Shown here one piece after another: positions 1 through 8,451 of a DNA stretch of 29,886 nucleotides. Numbering within the stretch: the first letter of the stretch is position 1; each line of letters starts with the position of its first letter. The notes beneath the pieces were generated by a model. The model made no database searches. It was given only the letters and a program-made list of their open reading frames with translations, and was not told the origin of the DNA. The stretch covers positions 1 through 29,886 of the forward strand of contig CAAGID010000033.1 of NCBI GenBank assembly GCA_900769815.1, in the 5' to 3' direction. This DNA comes from Clostridia bacterium (lineage in GTDB: Bacteria; Bacillota; Clostridia; Christensenellales; QALW01). Position numbers and translations under genes: made by a program.

Positions 1-126
1 ATTTCTGACTGGCAGGTCATACTTTCATTATACACAATCGGAGTTTTCTTTTCAATGCTCATCGGTAAACCTTCACTGAACCACGCGACTATCGCGTGGT
101 TTTTCTTGATATCAATAAAAAAATGA
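1..126 (+). other. Possible 3' end of a gene cut by the window edge
   Basis: Frame 1 is open from base 1 to a TGA at 124-126 and would encode a hydrophobic, membrane-protein-like tail ending in ISIKK. Frame 2 is also open and stops with TGA at 77-79, exactly where a terminator hairpin begins. I cannot decide between them: frame 1 reads more like protein, while frame 2 fits the position of the first hairpin better. No start codon or family can be seen. Confidence 0.25.
79..104 (+). terminator. Rho-independent terminator for the gene left of the window
   Basis: A perfect 9-bp stem (79-87 with 93-101, AACCACGCG arm) with a 5-base loop runs into a short T tract. It points rightward, so it would end transcription arriving from outside the window. 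Confidence 0.65.
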
Positions 127-146
127 GAGCCGAAGCTCTCATTTTC
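117..146. terminator. Bidirectional terminator at the end of the miaB-cysK operon
   Basis: An 8-bp stem, ATGAGAGC (123-130) with GCTCTCAT (135-142), closes a CGAA loop. It has an A tract on its left and TTTT on its right, so it gives a U tract on both strands. It lies just past the cysK stop. Confidence 0.75.
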
Positions 147-149
147 TGC

Positions 150-1070
150 TTAATCAAATACCCTTGTTGAGTAGTAGCGGTCGCCTGAATCGGGCAGAAG
201 TACTACTATTTTTTTATTTTCGTTTTCTTTAGCAATTTTTATGGCGGCGCACAATGCACAGCCTGAGCTTATTCCGCACAAGAGACCTTCCTTTTGAGCT
301 AGAAGTTTTGTAAAGTAATAAGCGTCATCATCGGCGACGGTTAAAACGGTATCGAGAATATCTTTATCAAGAGTTTTAGGTATAAAGTTTGCGCCGATGC
401 CCTGAATTTTATGGGCACCTGCCTGACCTTTTGTTAAAAGGGGCGAATTTTCAGGCTCGGCACCTACTATTTGTATTGAGCTTTTTTGCTCCTTTAAAAA
501 TTTACCCGTACCGGAAATGGTACCGCCTGTGCCGATACCTGCAACGAAGAAATCAATTTTTCCGTCAGTATCATTCCATATTTCCACGCCAGTTGAATTA
601 TAGTGGGCAACGGGGTTCTGTTCGTTTTCAAACTGTCCCAAAATAATAGCAGATTTATAGGAGTTTTTAATTTCTCCAGCCTTATCTATTGCGCCCTGCA
701 TACCTAATTTACCATCAGACAAAACTACTTCAGCACCGTAAGCGGAAATGGCTTGAATTCGCTCTTTGCTCATTGTATCGGGCATAACGATTATGGCTTT
801 ATAGCCCTTTATGGCTGAAACGAAGGCTATACCGATGCCTGTATTACCGCTTGTAGGCTCAATAATTACCGTATCTTTTGTTACTGTGCCGTTATTTTCA
901 TAAAACTCAATTATATTTTTTGCAATTCTGTCCTTTGCACTGCCGGCAGGGTTAAAGGATTCTACTTTTGCATAAATATCGCATTTTAAGTTAAACTCTT
1001 TTTTTATGTTTTTTAATTCAACCAAGGGAGTATTACCCACAAGGTCAAGGGCAGAAGAATAAATTTTCAT
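150..1070 (-). CDS. cysK: Cysteine synthase (O-acetylserine sulfhydrylase)
   Basis: This PLP enzyme makes L-cysteine from O-acetylserine and sulfide in the cytoplasm, the last step of cysteine synthesis. The protein is 306 aa, normal for CysK. Visible motifs are PAGSAKDR with the PLP lysine K47, the substrate loop TSGNTG (73-78), the phosphate-binding glycine loop GTGGTISG (180-187), the signature around QFENEQNPVAH (147-157), GISSG (266-270) near the PLP ring site, and the C-terminal LLPDSGDRYYST (291-302). I chose the ATG at 1070 because AGAGG lies just upstream and the homology begins there; the frame extends 24 codons further upstream without family similarity. It is the last gene of the long minus-strand operon, 13 bases after the YiiX-like gene. 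A CysK-type beta-synthase with another acceptor is possible but less likely. Confidence 0.93.
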   Translation of the reverse strand: MKIYSSALDLVGNTPLVELKNIKKEFNLKCDIYAKVESFNPAGSAKDRIAKNIIEFYENNGTVTKDTVIIEPTSGNTGIGIAFVSAIKGYKAIIVMPDTMSKERIQAISAYGAEVVLSDGKLGMQGAIDKAGEIKNSYKSAIILGQFENEQNPVAHYNSTGVEIWNDTDGKIDFFVAGIGTGGTISGTGKFLKEQKSSIQIVGAEPENSPLLTKGQAGAHKIQGIGANFIPKTLDKDILDTVLTVADDDAYYFTKLLAQKEGLLCGISSGCALCAAIKIAKENENKKIVVLLPDSGDRYYSTRVFD

Positions 1071-1083
1071 AAACAACCTCTTT

Positions 1084-1920
1084 TTATTTCCAAAATATAT
1101 CGGGATTATAGCCGTAAATCTGAACGACCTCAAATAAATCACAATTCTTTATATCGTTAACGGTTACGATGTTTCCGCCGTCGGAATCAATATCAATGCC
1201 ATGATTAAAAAATGCGTACCATACAAGATAGGCACATTGTACGTTTTTTGGTTTCTTGCCCTGCTCCTTTTTAAATACGCCTGCAAGGGGATTATAAACT
1301 ATGCCGTCAAGATATTTTTCGGAATCCTTTGCTATTTCCTTTAACTTTGCATCTGACGTATCTTTAAGCCTAAGCATTACGAAAGAAGGATAGTAAGACC
1401 AGGTATAAAGTGGATATTTTTCCGAGGGCTTACCAATAATAGGTGCTTCAAGGACTCTGTCATTGCTTATAACGATTCCTGCGTGGCCGTGACGCCAGCC
1501 GAAAGAATGGCTTGATTCCATTAAAAGCACGTAGCCCTCTTTAGGTGTAAAAATTTCAAAGCCTGAATCTAAATAACCGTCATTAGAAACAAAATATTCC
1601 ATATTTGTTGTTATCGCTTCACGGGAGCAGATATAATCAGGCTTATTAAAAAAGTTTTCCTGGTATTCCTTTACCGTCTCTTTAAAATCGGGGGAATTCT
1701 TAAGAGTATCAATAGCACTTTTGCCAAGACCTGTCTGATAAAAAAGCGTTTTATAATCTTCCTCAGAAAAAATTTCTTTATCTAAAATTTCATCGAGATT
1801 TATCCTTTGGTATTCAGGGGAAAACGAAGCGTTGTTATGTAAATTAACAACGCTTAAAATTCCGTAAAATACGAGGATGACTGACAAAACCAAAGAAATT
1901 ACGGCAATTTTCTTCTTCAT
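1084..1920 (-). CDS. Membrane-anchored YiiX/NlpC-P60-like cysteine hydrolase
   Basis: This is a 278-aa protein of uncertain substrate. Residues 1-25 are a basic start (MKKK) followed by one hydrophobic segment, so it is probably an exported protein with an uncleaved anchor or signal peptide. The motif HGHAGIVIS (144-152) supplies a likely catalytic H146, and VQCAYLVWYAF (227-237) supplies a likely nucleophile C229. His before Cys is the circularly permuted order seen in the YiiX/YebB branch of the NlpC/P60 superfamily, which cleaves peptide or acyl amide bonds. A role at the cell wall is inferred from the superfamily and the export signal. Its ATG shares one base with the aspartate kinase stop (TGATG) and no clear ribosome binding site is seen, so it is probably translated by coupling. 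Its place between lysC and cysK is unexplained. Confidence 0.7.
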   Translation of the reverse strand: MKKKIAVISLVLSVILVFYGILSVVNLHNNASFSPEYQRINLDEILDKEIFSEEDYKTLFYQTGLGKSAIDTLKNSPDFKETVKEYQENFFNKPDYICSREAITTNMEYFVSNDGYLDSGFEIFTPKEGYVLLMESSHSFGWRHGHAGIVISNDRVLEAPIIGKPSEKYPLYTWSYYPSFVMLRLKDTSDAKLKEIAKDSEKYLDGIVYNPLAGVFKKEQGKKPKNVQCAYLVWYAFFNHGIDIDSDGGNIVTVNDIKNCDLFEVVQIYGYNPDIFWK

Positions 1921-3239
1921 CAGTTTTTGAAGGCGTCATAAATAACGCGGATGGCTTTTTCAAGGTTACATTCGTCAACGCCGATGATAATGTTGATTTC
2001 GCTGGAGCCCTGGTCAATGGTACGGATATTGATATGCTCTTTACCTAAAGCAGTGAAAATCTTACCTGCTAGACCTGCACTTTTTGCCATACGGTGGCCA
2101 ACGACAGCCAATAATGCAAGGTCAGGGATAAATTCAACTGAATCGGGATTAAGTTCATCCTGGATAGCCTGGATAACGTTATCAACCTTACCCTGAATAG
2201 CCTTTGAGTTAAGTACTGCTGTCATAGTGTCAACACCGGAGGGAAGATGCTCGAAAAGAATATTATTACGCTCAAAGATTTCTAAGAATCTTCTGCCGAT
2301 ACCAAGCTCGGAGTTCATCATACTCTTTTCAATAGTAATTGCACAATAGCCTTTATGACCTGCAATACCTGTAATCTTAATGTCTTCTTTCTGATGTTCA
2401 GGGTCGATTTTTGAAACAATCATCGTGCCTGCGTCTTCAGGAGCATTTGTGTTACGGATATTTATAGGAATACCGCTTTGCTGTACGGGGAAAACGGCAT
2501 CCTGATGAAGAACTGCAGCACCCATATATGAAAGCTCGCGAAGCTCTTTATAAGTAATATAACTGATAGCCTTTGTTTCGGGAACAATTCGGGGATCCGT
2601 TACCATAAAGCCTGAAACGTCAGTCCAGTTTTCGTAAATATCGGCATTTACTGCACGGGCAACAAGTGAGCCTGTAATATCGCTGCCGCCGCGTGAGAAG
2701 GTTTTAATGCTTCCGTCAGGGCGTGAACCGTAGAAGCCGGGGATAACGGCTTTACCGTATTTTGCAAGACGTTTTTTCATAATAGTGTTTGTTTTTTCTG
2801 TGTCAAGTACGCCCTTGCCGTCAAAGAAAACAACCTCAGCGGCATCTACAAACTTATAATCTAAATATTCAGCCAATAAAAGACCGTTTAAAAATTCGCC
2901 GCGGGATGCAGTATAATCAATTGATGCACCGCCATCAACCTTTTCCTTAATATCGTTAATATATGCGCGGATATCGGTTTTTAAATTAAGGTCGTTCTTT
3001 ATACCTTCATAACGCTGTGCGATCTTTTCAAAAACCTCGCTTGTATCCTGCTCGGCTGATGCAAGAGCGTAGCACTTATATAAAAGGTCGGTAACCTTTT
3101 CGTCGTTTTTATCTCTTTTGCCGGGAGCAGAGGGAACAACAAATTTACGTGCTTCGTCTGCAAATATAATATTCTTTACTTTTTTAAACTGACCTGCATC
3201 TGCAAGTGAGCTTCCTCCGAATTTTGCAATTTTAATCAT
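1920..3239 (-). CDS. lysC: Aspartate kinase with two C-terminal ACT domains
   Basis: It phosphorylates L-aspartate with ATP, the first step toward lysine, diaminopimelate, methionine and threonine. At 439 aa it is a monofunctional enzyme with no fused homoserine dehydrogenase. Motifs seen: KFGGSS (6-11), TASRGE (110-115), FSRGGSDITG (181-190), WTDVSG (205-210) and TDPR (214-217) form the amino-acid kinase domain. Two ACT regulatory domains follow at about 290-360 and 375-439, the second with SAGLAGKIF and INIRTIDQGSSEINI. Feedback inhibition by an aspartate-family amino acid is expected from the family, but which one cannot be read here. The ATG at 3239 has AGGAGA upstream. It lies 11 bases after the DUF1015 gene and overlaps the next gene by one base. 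Confidence 0.93.
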   Translation of the reverse strand: MIKIAKFGGSSLADAGQFKKVKNIIFADEARKFVVPSAPGKRDKNDEKVTDLLYKCYALASAEQDTSEVFEKIAQRYEGIKNDLNLKTDIRAYINDIKEKVDGGASIDYTASRGEFLNGLLLAEYLDYKFVDAAEVVFFDGKGVLDTEKTNTIMKKRLAKYGKAVIPGFYGSRPDGSIKTFSRGGSDITGSLVARAVNADIYENWTDVSGFMVTDPRIVPETKAISYITYKELRELSYMGAAVLHQDAVFPVQQSGIPINIRNTNAPEDAGTMIVSKIDPEHQKEDIKITGIAGHKGYCAITIEKSMMNSELGIGRRFLEIFERNNILFEHLPSGVDTMTAVLNSKAIQGKVDNVIQAIQDELNPDSVEFIPDLALLAVVGHRMAKSAGLAGKIFTALGKEHINIRTIDQGSSEINIIIGVDECNLEKAIRVIYDAFKN

Positions 3240-3250
3240 TTTTCTATCTC

Positions 3251-4459
3251 CTATTTAATTTTTCTTGCTTCAAAATAGTATCTTTTATCAATGCCCATAC
3301 CCATTGAAAAAGTCTTTCGGGGAAGAGCACCGTTTTCTAATACGGCAGGGAAAAGGTCGCCTTTATCAAGGCCGGGAATAAGAATACCTATTGCGTTATC
3401 TTCTAAAGCATTCTTTTCAACCTGTTCGGGCTCGTGAATGTAATCAACTTCACCGCCGTTTTCTTCTAAGTACTTATCTATTATATTCTGTATTGAGCCT
3501 ACAGTCAAGCAATGTGAGGGTAAAATATTAAAATCTTTCACTGAATTTTTGATAATTACGGTAATTTTCTGTCCATTTTCGTCTTTATTGGCTTCAAGTA
3601 CCGACAAAAATTTATCAACATCCACGTTATAAAGGATGCGGTGGATAGGCTCAAACTCAAGAGCATCAGAGTGAAGATTAACAACTTCACATAATGCAAA
3701 ACGGGCAGGGTGGGTAAGTTTTTCTTCCTCGGAAAGGGTTGCTTTAATATTTTCCCAGCACTTTTTTGCAGTTGCAAGGGAATGGTTTCCGTCGCCTACT
3801 GCAACGCGGATAATATCATCATCCTTTTTACAGTCAACAAGGGGAAGATTAGAAATAATCTCATCGGCTTTCTTATTTGAAAGCTTATAGCCTTTAATAC
3901 TTCCGCCTGATTGCATAAGAGGCGTTTCATATAATAAAGTAATATCTTCTTCTTTTATGCTTTCAATTAAAAGATTCTTTATATCGTCAACTAAAAGCAT
4001 AATATGGGGAAGCTCCATTGGAGCATTTTCTCTTATTTTTACCCTTGGGGGGAGACGGTCTTCAATTGTGCCCTCCGTGGGACGAATAAGTGATTTTGTG
4101 CCTTTTTTGTACTCATAGGCTTCAAGGTCACAGGCAAGCACGAGACCTTTTCTCACTTTACCGTTATTAAGAGTACGCTCAATATATATAATTGAATCGT
4201 TAATTTCTTTAAATATATCTTTTTCAAGATAGTCGGACATAGTATTATTGATATTTTTTATTCTTGTATCGTTATCCTTGCCTAAATAGATTTCCGGGAA
4301 AGTAAGGTTATAGGTTGAATAAGCATCCTTTGAAATAGAATCAACCTTATCCCAATATTCCTTATCGCCTGTAAACTGGTCGCAGGCTACGCAAGCATAT
4401 TTAAAAAGGTCAATATTTTCTTTGGGAATAAGAATATTTGCTTTTGTTAACGTTACCAT
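3251..4459 (-). CDS. DUF1015 family protein
   Basis: This 402-aa protein belongs to the widespread but functionally uncharacterised DUF1015 family. The recognisable parts are the conserved stretch RPTEGTIEDRLPPRVK (126-141), the following ENAPMELPHIMLLVDD (144-159), and the signature GDGNHSLATAK (222-232). No signal peptide or membrane segment is present, so it should be cytoplasmic. In other Clostridia the family often sits near amino-acid genes; here it lies between the PLP enzyme (one base between genes) and aspartate kinase, which hints at an amino-acid-linked role, an inference only. The ATG at 4459 has GGAGG upstream at good spacing. Confidence 0.88.
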   Translation of the reverse strand: MVTLTKANILIPKENIDLFKYACVACDQFTGDKEYWDKVDSISKDAYSTYNLTFPEIYLGKDNDTRIKNINNTMSDYLEKDIFKEINDSIIYIERTLNNGKVRKGLVLACDLEAYEYKKGTKSLIRPTEGTIEDRLPPRVKIRENAPMELPHIMLLVDDIKNLLIESIKEEDITLLYETPLMQSGGSIKGYKLSNKKADEIISNLPLVDCKKDDDIIRVAVGDGNHSLATAKKCWENIKATLSEEEKLTHPARFALCEVVNLHSDALEFEPIHRILYNVDVDKFLSVLEANKDENGQKITVIIKNSVKDFNILPSHCLTVGSIQNIIDKYLEENGGEVDYIHEPEQVEKNALEDNAIGILIPGLDKGDLFPAVLENGALPRKTFSMGMGIDKRYYFEARKIK

Positions 4460-4460
4460 T

Positions 4461-5720
4461 TTATTTGCCTCCGTTCATATTTTTAACTGCACAAAGAATT
4501 GCCGCTTTAACCTGATGATAAACGATTCCGCCCTGCATATAAAACATATATGGCTCGCGGATAGGTGCATCGCCGCTTAATTCTATGGAAGCACCCTGTA
4601 CGAAGGTGCCTGCCGCCATAATAACTTTATCGGTATATCCCGGCATAGCCCACGCTTCAGGAACAACAAAGGCCTCAACGGGGGAAACTGCCTGAATCTG
4701 CCTGCAGAATTCAACTAAATTTTCTTCTGTGTTAAGACATACCGACTGTATTATACAGCCTCTTTCTTCGTTCCAGGAGGGCGAGGGTTTGTAGCCGAAC
4801 TCTTCTAATATTTTCGAAGAGAATATTGCGCCCTTAAGTGCCTGGGCAACTGTCTGCGGCGCAAGGAAAATACCCTGGAAAAAGGGCAGATAGCTTGCGG
4901 CATAACTGCCAACTTCACTGCCGATTCCCGGTGCAGTCATACGATAAGAAATTCTTTCGATTAAATCTTTTCTGCCTGCAATATATGCACCGGTCGGGGC
5001 AATGCCTCCGCCTGCATTTTTAATTAAAGAGCCTACCATTACATCAGCACCTGCTTCAATAGGCTCCATTTCTTCAACGAATTCGCCATAACAGTTATCA
5101 ACGAAAATTATAGCGTCTTTATTTTCTTCTTTAATGATTTTTGAGGCTTTTTCAATTTCTTTAATTAAAAGACTTGGTCTGTCCTGATAGCCTCGTGAAC
5201 GCTGAAGCATTATTAAATCATAATCCTTGGCGATTTTCTTTAAACCGTCAAAATCAAGTTTTTTATCTTTTAAGGGAAGTTCATTATATGTTGCACCCAT
5301 ATCAATTAAAGAGCCTTCAACATTTTCTTTATGACCGATAATACCCTCTAAGGTATCGTACGGCGCACCTGAAGCTGAAAGAATACGGGTGCCTTTTTTA
5401 ACTAGTCCTTGTAAGCCAAGTGCAAGAGCGTGAGTGCCCGATGCAATTTGCGGTCTTACAAGGGCACTTTCAGCCTTAAAAATGCGGGCAAAAAGTGAAG
5501 CAAGCTTATCTCTGCCCACGTCGTCGTAGCCGTAGCCGAAGGTAGGAGCAAAGTGTGAGGGCTGGATTCTTTCTTCGCGGAAGCAATCTAAAACCCATAA
5601 TTGATTTTGTTCCTGTATTTTTTCGATTTTCTTAAATTGTGACTCTAAAAGAGCTTCAACTTCCTCAGCCTTTTTTACAAGATGCTCAGGAATACCGTAA
5701 TTAGTTGTTAAAATATTCAT
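4461..5720 (-). CDS. ynbB: Methionine gamma-lyase-like PLP enzyme (aluminum-resistance family, YnbB-like)
   Basis: This 419-aa fold-type I PLP enzyme belongs to the family named for aluminum resistance and later grouped with methionine gamma-lyases. Seen in the sequence: PQIASGTHALALGL (90-103), which forms the PLP phosphate site; the aspartate motif FVDNCYGEFVE (206-216); and SLIKN (231-235) with the PLP lysine K234, followed by a glycine-rich loop. The reaction is probably C-S lyase or gamma-elimination chemistry on a sulfur amino acid, but the substrate is not proven for most members. Its ATG overlaps the miaA stop by four bases (ATGA). The miaA-ynbB adjacency matches Bacillus, where hfq lies between them; no hfq is present here. 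Placement in one operon with aspartate kinase and cysK fits sulfur amino-acid metabolism. Confidence 0.87.
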   Translation of the reverse strand: MNILTTNYGIPEHLVKKAEEVEALLESQFKKIEKIQEQNQLWVLDCFREERIQPSHFAPTFGYGYDDVGRDKLASLFARIFKAESALVRPQIASGTHALALGLQGLVKKGTRILSASGAPYDTLEGIIGHKENVEGSLIDMGATYNELPLKDKKLDFDGLKKIAKDYDLIMLQRSRGYQDRPSLLIKEIEKASKIIKEENKDAIIFVDNCYGEFVEEMEPIEAGADVMVGSLIKNAGGGIAPTGAYIAGRKDLIERISYRMTAPGIGSEVGSYAASYLPFFQGIFLAPQTVAQALKGAIFSSKILEEFGYKPSPSWNEERGCIIQSVCLNTEENLVEFCRQIQAVSPVEAFVVPEAWAMPGYTDKVIMAAGTFVQGASIELSGDAPIREPYMFYMQGGIVYHQVKAAILCAVKNMNGGK

Positions 5721-6601
5721 TTTTCAAATTCCTTTAAAATGGTTTGGATGTTTTCGTCTAAGGTGCCGTTAAGCCAAAGAGCTTCTTCGCCACGCATCCA
5801 GGTTAATTGGCGTTTTGCGTATCTTCGGCTCTCCTGCTTGATTTTATCTATTGCTTCTTCTAATGTACAAGCACCCTTAAAATAATCAATCAACTGTCTG
5901 CAACCGATGGCTTTATATGCCTGATGGTCTTCCTTTATGCCTTTTTCATAGACGGTTCTTACTTCTTCGAGCATACCGTTTTCTATCATTATATCAACAC
6001 GTTTGTTGATTTTTTCATATAAAACTTCTCTTTCGGGGGATATGCAGAAAAGTCTAAAATCAAACTCAGTATCCTTTTCTCTGTCCTTTTGAGTATCCTT
6101 GGGAAGAGCACCCGTTAAAGCAAAAATTTCTAAAGAACGGATAATACGTTTTCTGTCATTAGCCTTTATGTTTGTTTGGGGATTTATTGAAAGTAACCTT
6201 TCAAAAAGTTCCTCCGTTGATTTTTCCTCAAGACTTTTCCTAACGTTGTTTTTATCCTCGGGCATAAAATCGGGCTTATATATGAGCCAATGAAAATACA
6301 TTCCCGTACCGCCGACGATTATGGGTTGTCTGCCTCTTGAAAATATATAACGGATCTTTTCTAGTGCCATATTTCTGTAATCAAGGGCAGTAAAACGAGC
6401 GGAAAAATCAAGAAAACCCATTAAATGATGGGGGATATTTTCTTTTTCTTCTTCTGTTGGCTGGGCAGAACAAATGGGAATATCCTTATAAATCTGCATA
6501 GAATCGCAGGAGATAATTTCGCCATTTAACTTTTTTGCAAGCTCAACGCCCAATGCAGTTTTGCCTGACGCGGTAGGTCCTGCTATAACTATTACCTTCA
6601 T
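5717..6601 (-). CDS. miaA: tRNA dimethylallyltransferase
   Basis: MiaA moves the dimethylallyl group from dimethylallyl diphosphate to N6 of A37 in tRNAs that read UNN codons. The protein is 294 aa, within the family range. Motifs: P-loop GPTASGKT (8-15), DSMQIY (33-38) that grips the tRNA target base and carries the catalytic aspartate, VGGTGMY (96-102), and the C-terminal RQLTWMRG (264-271). The ATG is preceded by AGAGGATAC and overlaps the mutL stop by four bases. Its product is the substrate of MiaB, encoded by the first gene of the same operon, so both steps of ms2i6A37 synthesis are transcribed together. Confidence 0.96.
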   Translation of the reverse strand: MKVIVIAGPTASGKTALGVELAKKLNGEIISCDSMQIYKDIPICSAQPTEEEKENIPHHLMGFLDFSARFTALDYRNMALEKIRYIFSRGRQPIIVGGTGMYFHWLIYKPDFMPEDKNNVRKSLEEKSTEELFERLLSINPQTNIKANDRKRIIRSLEIFALTGALPKDTQKDREKDTEFDFRLFCISPEREVLYEKINKRVDIMIENGMLEEVRTVYEKGIKEDHQAYKAIGCRQLIDYFKGACTLEEAIDKIKQESRRYAKRQLTWMRGEEALWLNGTLDENIQTILKEFEK

Positions 6602-8451
6602 TGTATCCTCTTAAAACGAACCTCAAGCTCGTGCTTTGTGAGTCTTATTAAAATAGGTCTGCCGTGGGGACAGGAAAGGGGAATTCCCTCGCTTTTAATT
6701 AAGGTAAGCAATTTTTTAATTTCCCCATCGGTTAATTTATCGCCGCCCTTAACGGCACTTTTGCAAGCCATCTGCATAAGCTTTGAGCGCTTAAGCTCAT
6801 TGGTCTTTAAAATTTTAAAGTTTTCATTGCTTAATGCTGTAAGGAACTTTTCTGAATTAAGTCCGCTTAAAACGGTGGGCACCGCCTTAACTGCCAATGA
6901 GCCAAAGCCCATATCGTCAATTTCAAAGCCGATTTCGGTAAGCTTAGGCATAATCTCATCAATAACTGCACTTTCCGTTGGCGAAAGTTTAACGATTTCA
7001 GGGAAAAGTAAAAGCTGACTTTCACTTCCCGTTTCTATTGATGCGTAAAGACGCTCAAACAAAAGTCTTTCGTGGGCGGCGTGCTGGTCGATAATATAAG
7101 CATCATTGCCTGATTCGACTATTATGTAGGTATCAAATAATACGCCTGAAACTCTGTAAGAAGTTTCTTCCTCAATGCTTATTAAGGTCTGCTCTGCTTC
7201 AACGGGCATAGTTATCTGAGACTTGATTTCTTCAAGTTCTTTTTCTTCAATAATAGGTTGAACTTTAGGAATAAAAGGAGAAGGACCGTCGTGCACCGCA
7301 ATAGGCTCTCCCTTTTTAATTTCAAAAAGCTGTTTTAACGGATGGTTATCTTCAAAAGCAATAGGCTCAAGGGGTTGAAAAGCCTTTTTAGGATTAACGC
7401 TTTCAACCTCGAAAATTTTGGTTTGTTCCTTTTTTTCTTCCTGCTTAAAAAGGTTAGGGATTTCCTGGTTTTTTTCTAACACCTTGGAAATAATATCAAG
7501 AACGGTTGAATAAACGGGCAACCCGTCCTGGAAACGGACTTCCTGCTTTGTGGGATGCACGTTAACATCAACTAACGTACCATTAAGAAGCATTTCAAGA
7601 ACGAAAAAGGGAAACTTGCCGATATTAAGCCTGCCCTGATAAGCTTCTTGTACTGCTGAAGAAATAAGGTCGTTTTTAATACTTCTGCCGTTTATAAAAA
7701 GAATCTGACGGCTTTTGTTATTTCTCTGAATTTCACGTTTTCCGATATAACCCTTTAAAGTAATGCCGTTTTTTTCTTCGTTGACTTCAATCATATTGGA
7801 AGAAACTTCGTTGCCGAAAATGGCACGTATTGCAGATAAAAGATTGTTATCGCCGGGTGTTCTTAAAATAGTTTTGCCCTCGGAAATAAATCTTAAAGCA
7901 ATTTCGGGATGTGAAAGAGCAAGGCGGTTAACTGCCTCTTGAATATATGCTGCTTCCTGACCGGGCTTTTTAAGGAATTTTCTTCTTGCGGGGGTGTTAA
8001 AAAACAAATCGGAAACTGAAATAGACGTACCCTCTGCACAACCGCAGGGGAAGAAACGGTCAATTACACCGCCTGTTAAATCTATTTGGGTACCAACGTC
8101 TGAATTTCTCGTTCTTGTCTGAAGCGATATTTTTGAAACTGCCGCAACTGAAGCCAATGCCTCTCCGCGGAAGCCTAAAGTTAAAATATCGTTTAAATCC
8201 TCAGCAACAGAAATTTTGCTTGTTGCGTGGCGTAAAAATGCGTTTTTAATGTCTTCCTCTGCCATACCGCAACCGTTGTCGGTAATGCGGATAAGGTCAA
8301 TTCCACCGCCTTTAATTTCAATAATGACGTTGGTTGCGCCTGCATCTATACTGTTTTCAACAAGCTCCTTCACTATTGACGAAGGACGCTCAACAACCTC
8401 GCCTGCAGCGATTTTGTTGGCAACAGAAACATCAAGAAGTTTTATTTTCAT
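6598..8451 (-). CDS. mutL: DNA mismatch repair protein MutL with endonuclease motifs
   Basis: MutL links mismatch recognition by MutS to strand removal. The 617-aa protein has the GHKL ATPase domain at the N-terminus: E32 in KELVENSIDAGA, DNGCGM (58-63), GFRGEAL (93-99). A linker of about 335-425 is rich in charged residues and proline. The C-terminal dimerisation domain holds the metal-site motifs of endonuclease-type MutL: DQHAAHE (455-461), ACKSAV (562-567), CPHGRP (594-599) and FKR (613-615). It therefore probably nicks DNA itself, as expected in bacteria without MutH. The ATG overlaps the mutS stop by four bases, indicating coupled translation. Confidence 0.97.
   Translation of the reverse strand: MKIKLLDVSVANKIAAGEVVERPSSIVKELVENSIDAGATNVIIEIKGGGIDLIRITDNGCGMAEEDIKNAFLRHATSKISVAEDLNDILTLGFRGEALASVAAVSKISLQTRTRNSDVGTQIDLTGGVIDRFFPCGCAEGTSISVSDLFFNTPARRKFLKKPGQEAAYIQEAVNRLALSHPEIALRFISEGKTILRTPGDNNLLSAIRAIFGNEVSSNMIEVNEEKNGITLKGYIGKREIQRNNKSRQILFINGRSIKNDLISSAVQEAYQGRLNIGKFPFFVLEMLLNGTLVDVNVHPTKQEVRFQDGLPVYSTVLDIISKVLEKNQEIPNLFKQEEKKEQTKIFEVESVNPKKAFQPLEPIAFEDNHPLKQLFEIKKGEPIAVHDGPSPFIPKVQPIIEEKELEEIKSQITMPVEAEQTLISIEEETSYRVSGVLFDTYIIVESGNDAYIIDQHAAHERLLFERLYASIETGSESQLLLFPEIVKLSPTESAVIDEIMPKLTEIGFEIDDMGFGSLAVKAVPTVLSGLNSEKFLTALSNENFKILKTNELKRSKLMQMACKSAVKGGDKLTDGEIKKLLTLIKSEGIPLSCPHGRPILIRLTKHELEVRFKRIQ

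Noticed and set aside
1071..1142. 24-residue N-terminal extension of cysK
   Set aside because: It overlaps the preceding gene, lacks family similarity, and the ATG at 1070 has a ribosome binding site.
6638..7018. 126-codon plus-strand frame opposite mutL
   Set aside because: It is a shadow of the conserved MutL C-terminal domain, with no start signal.
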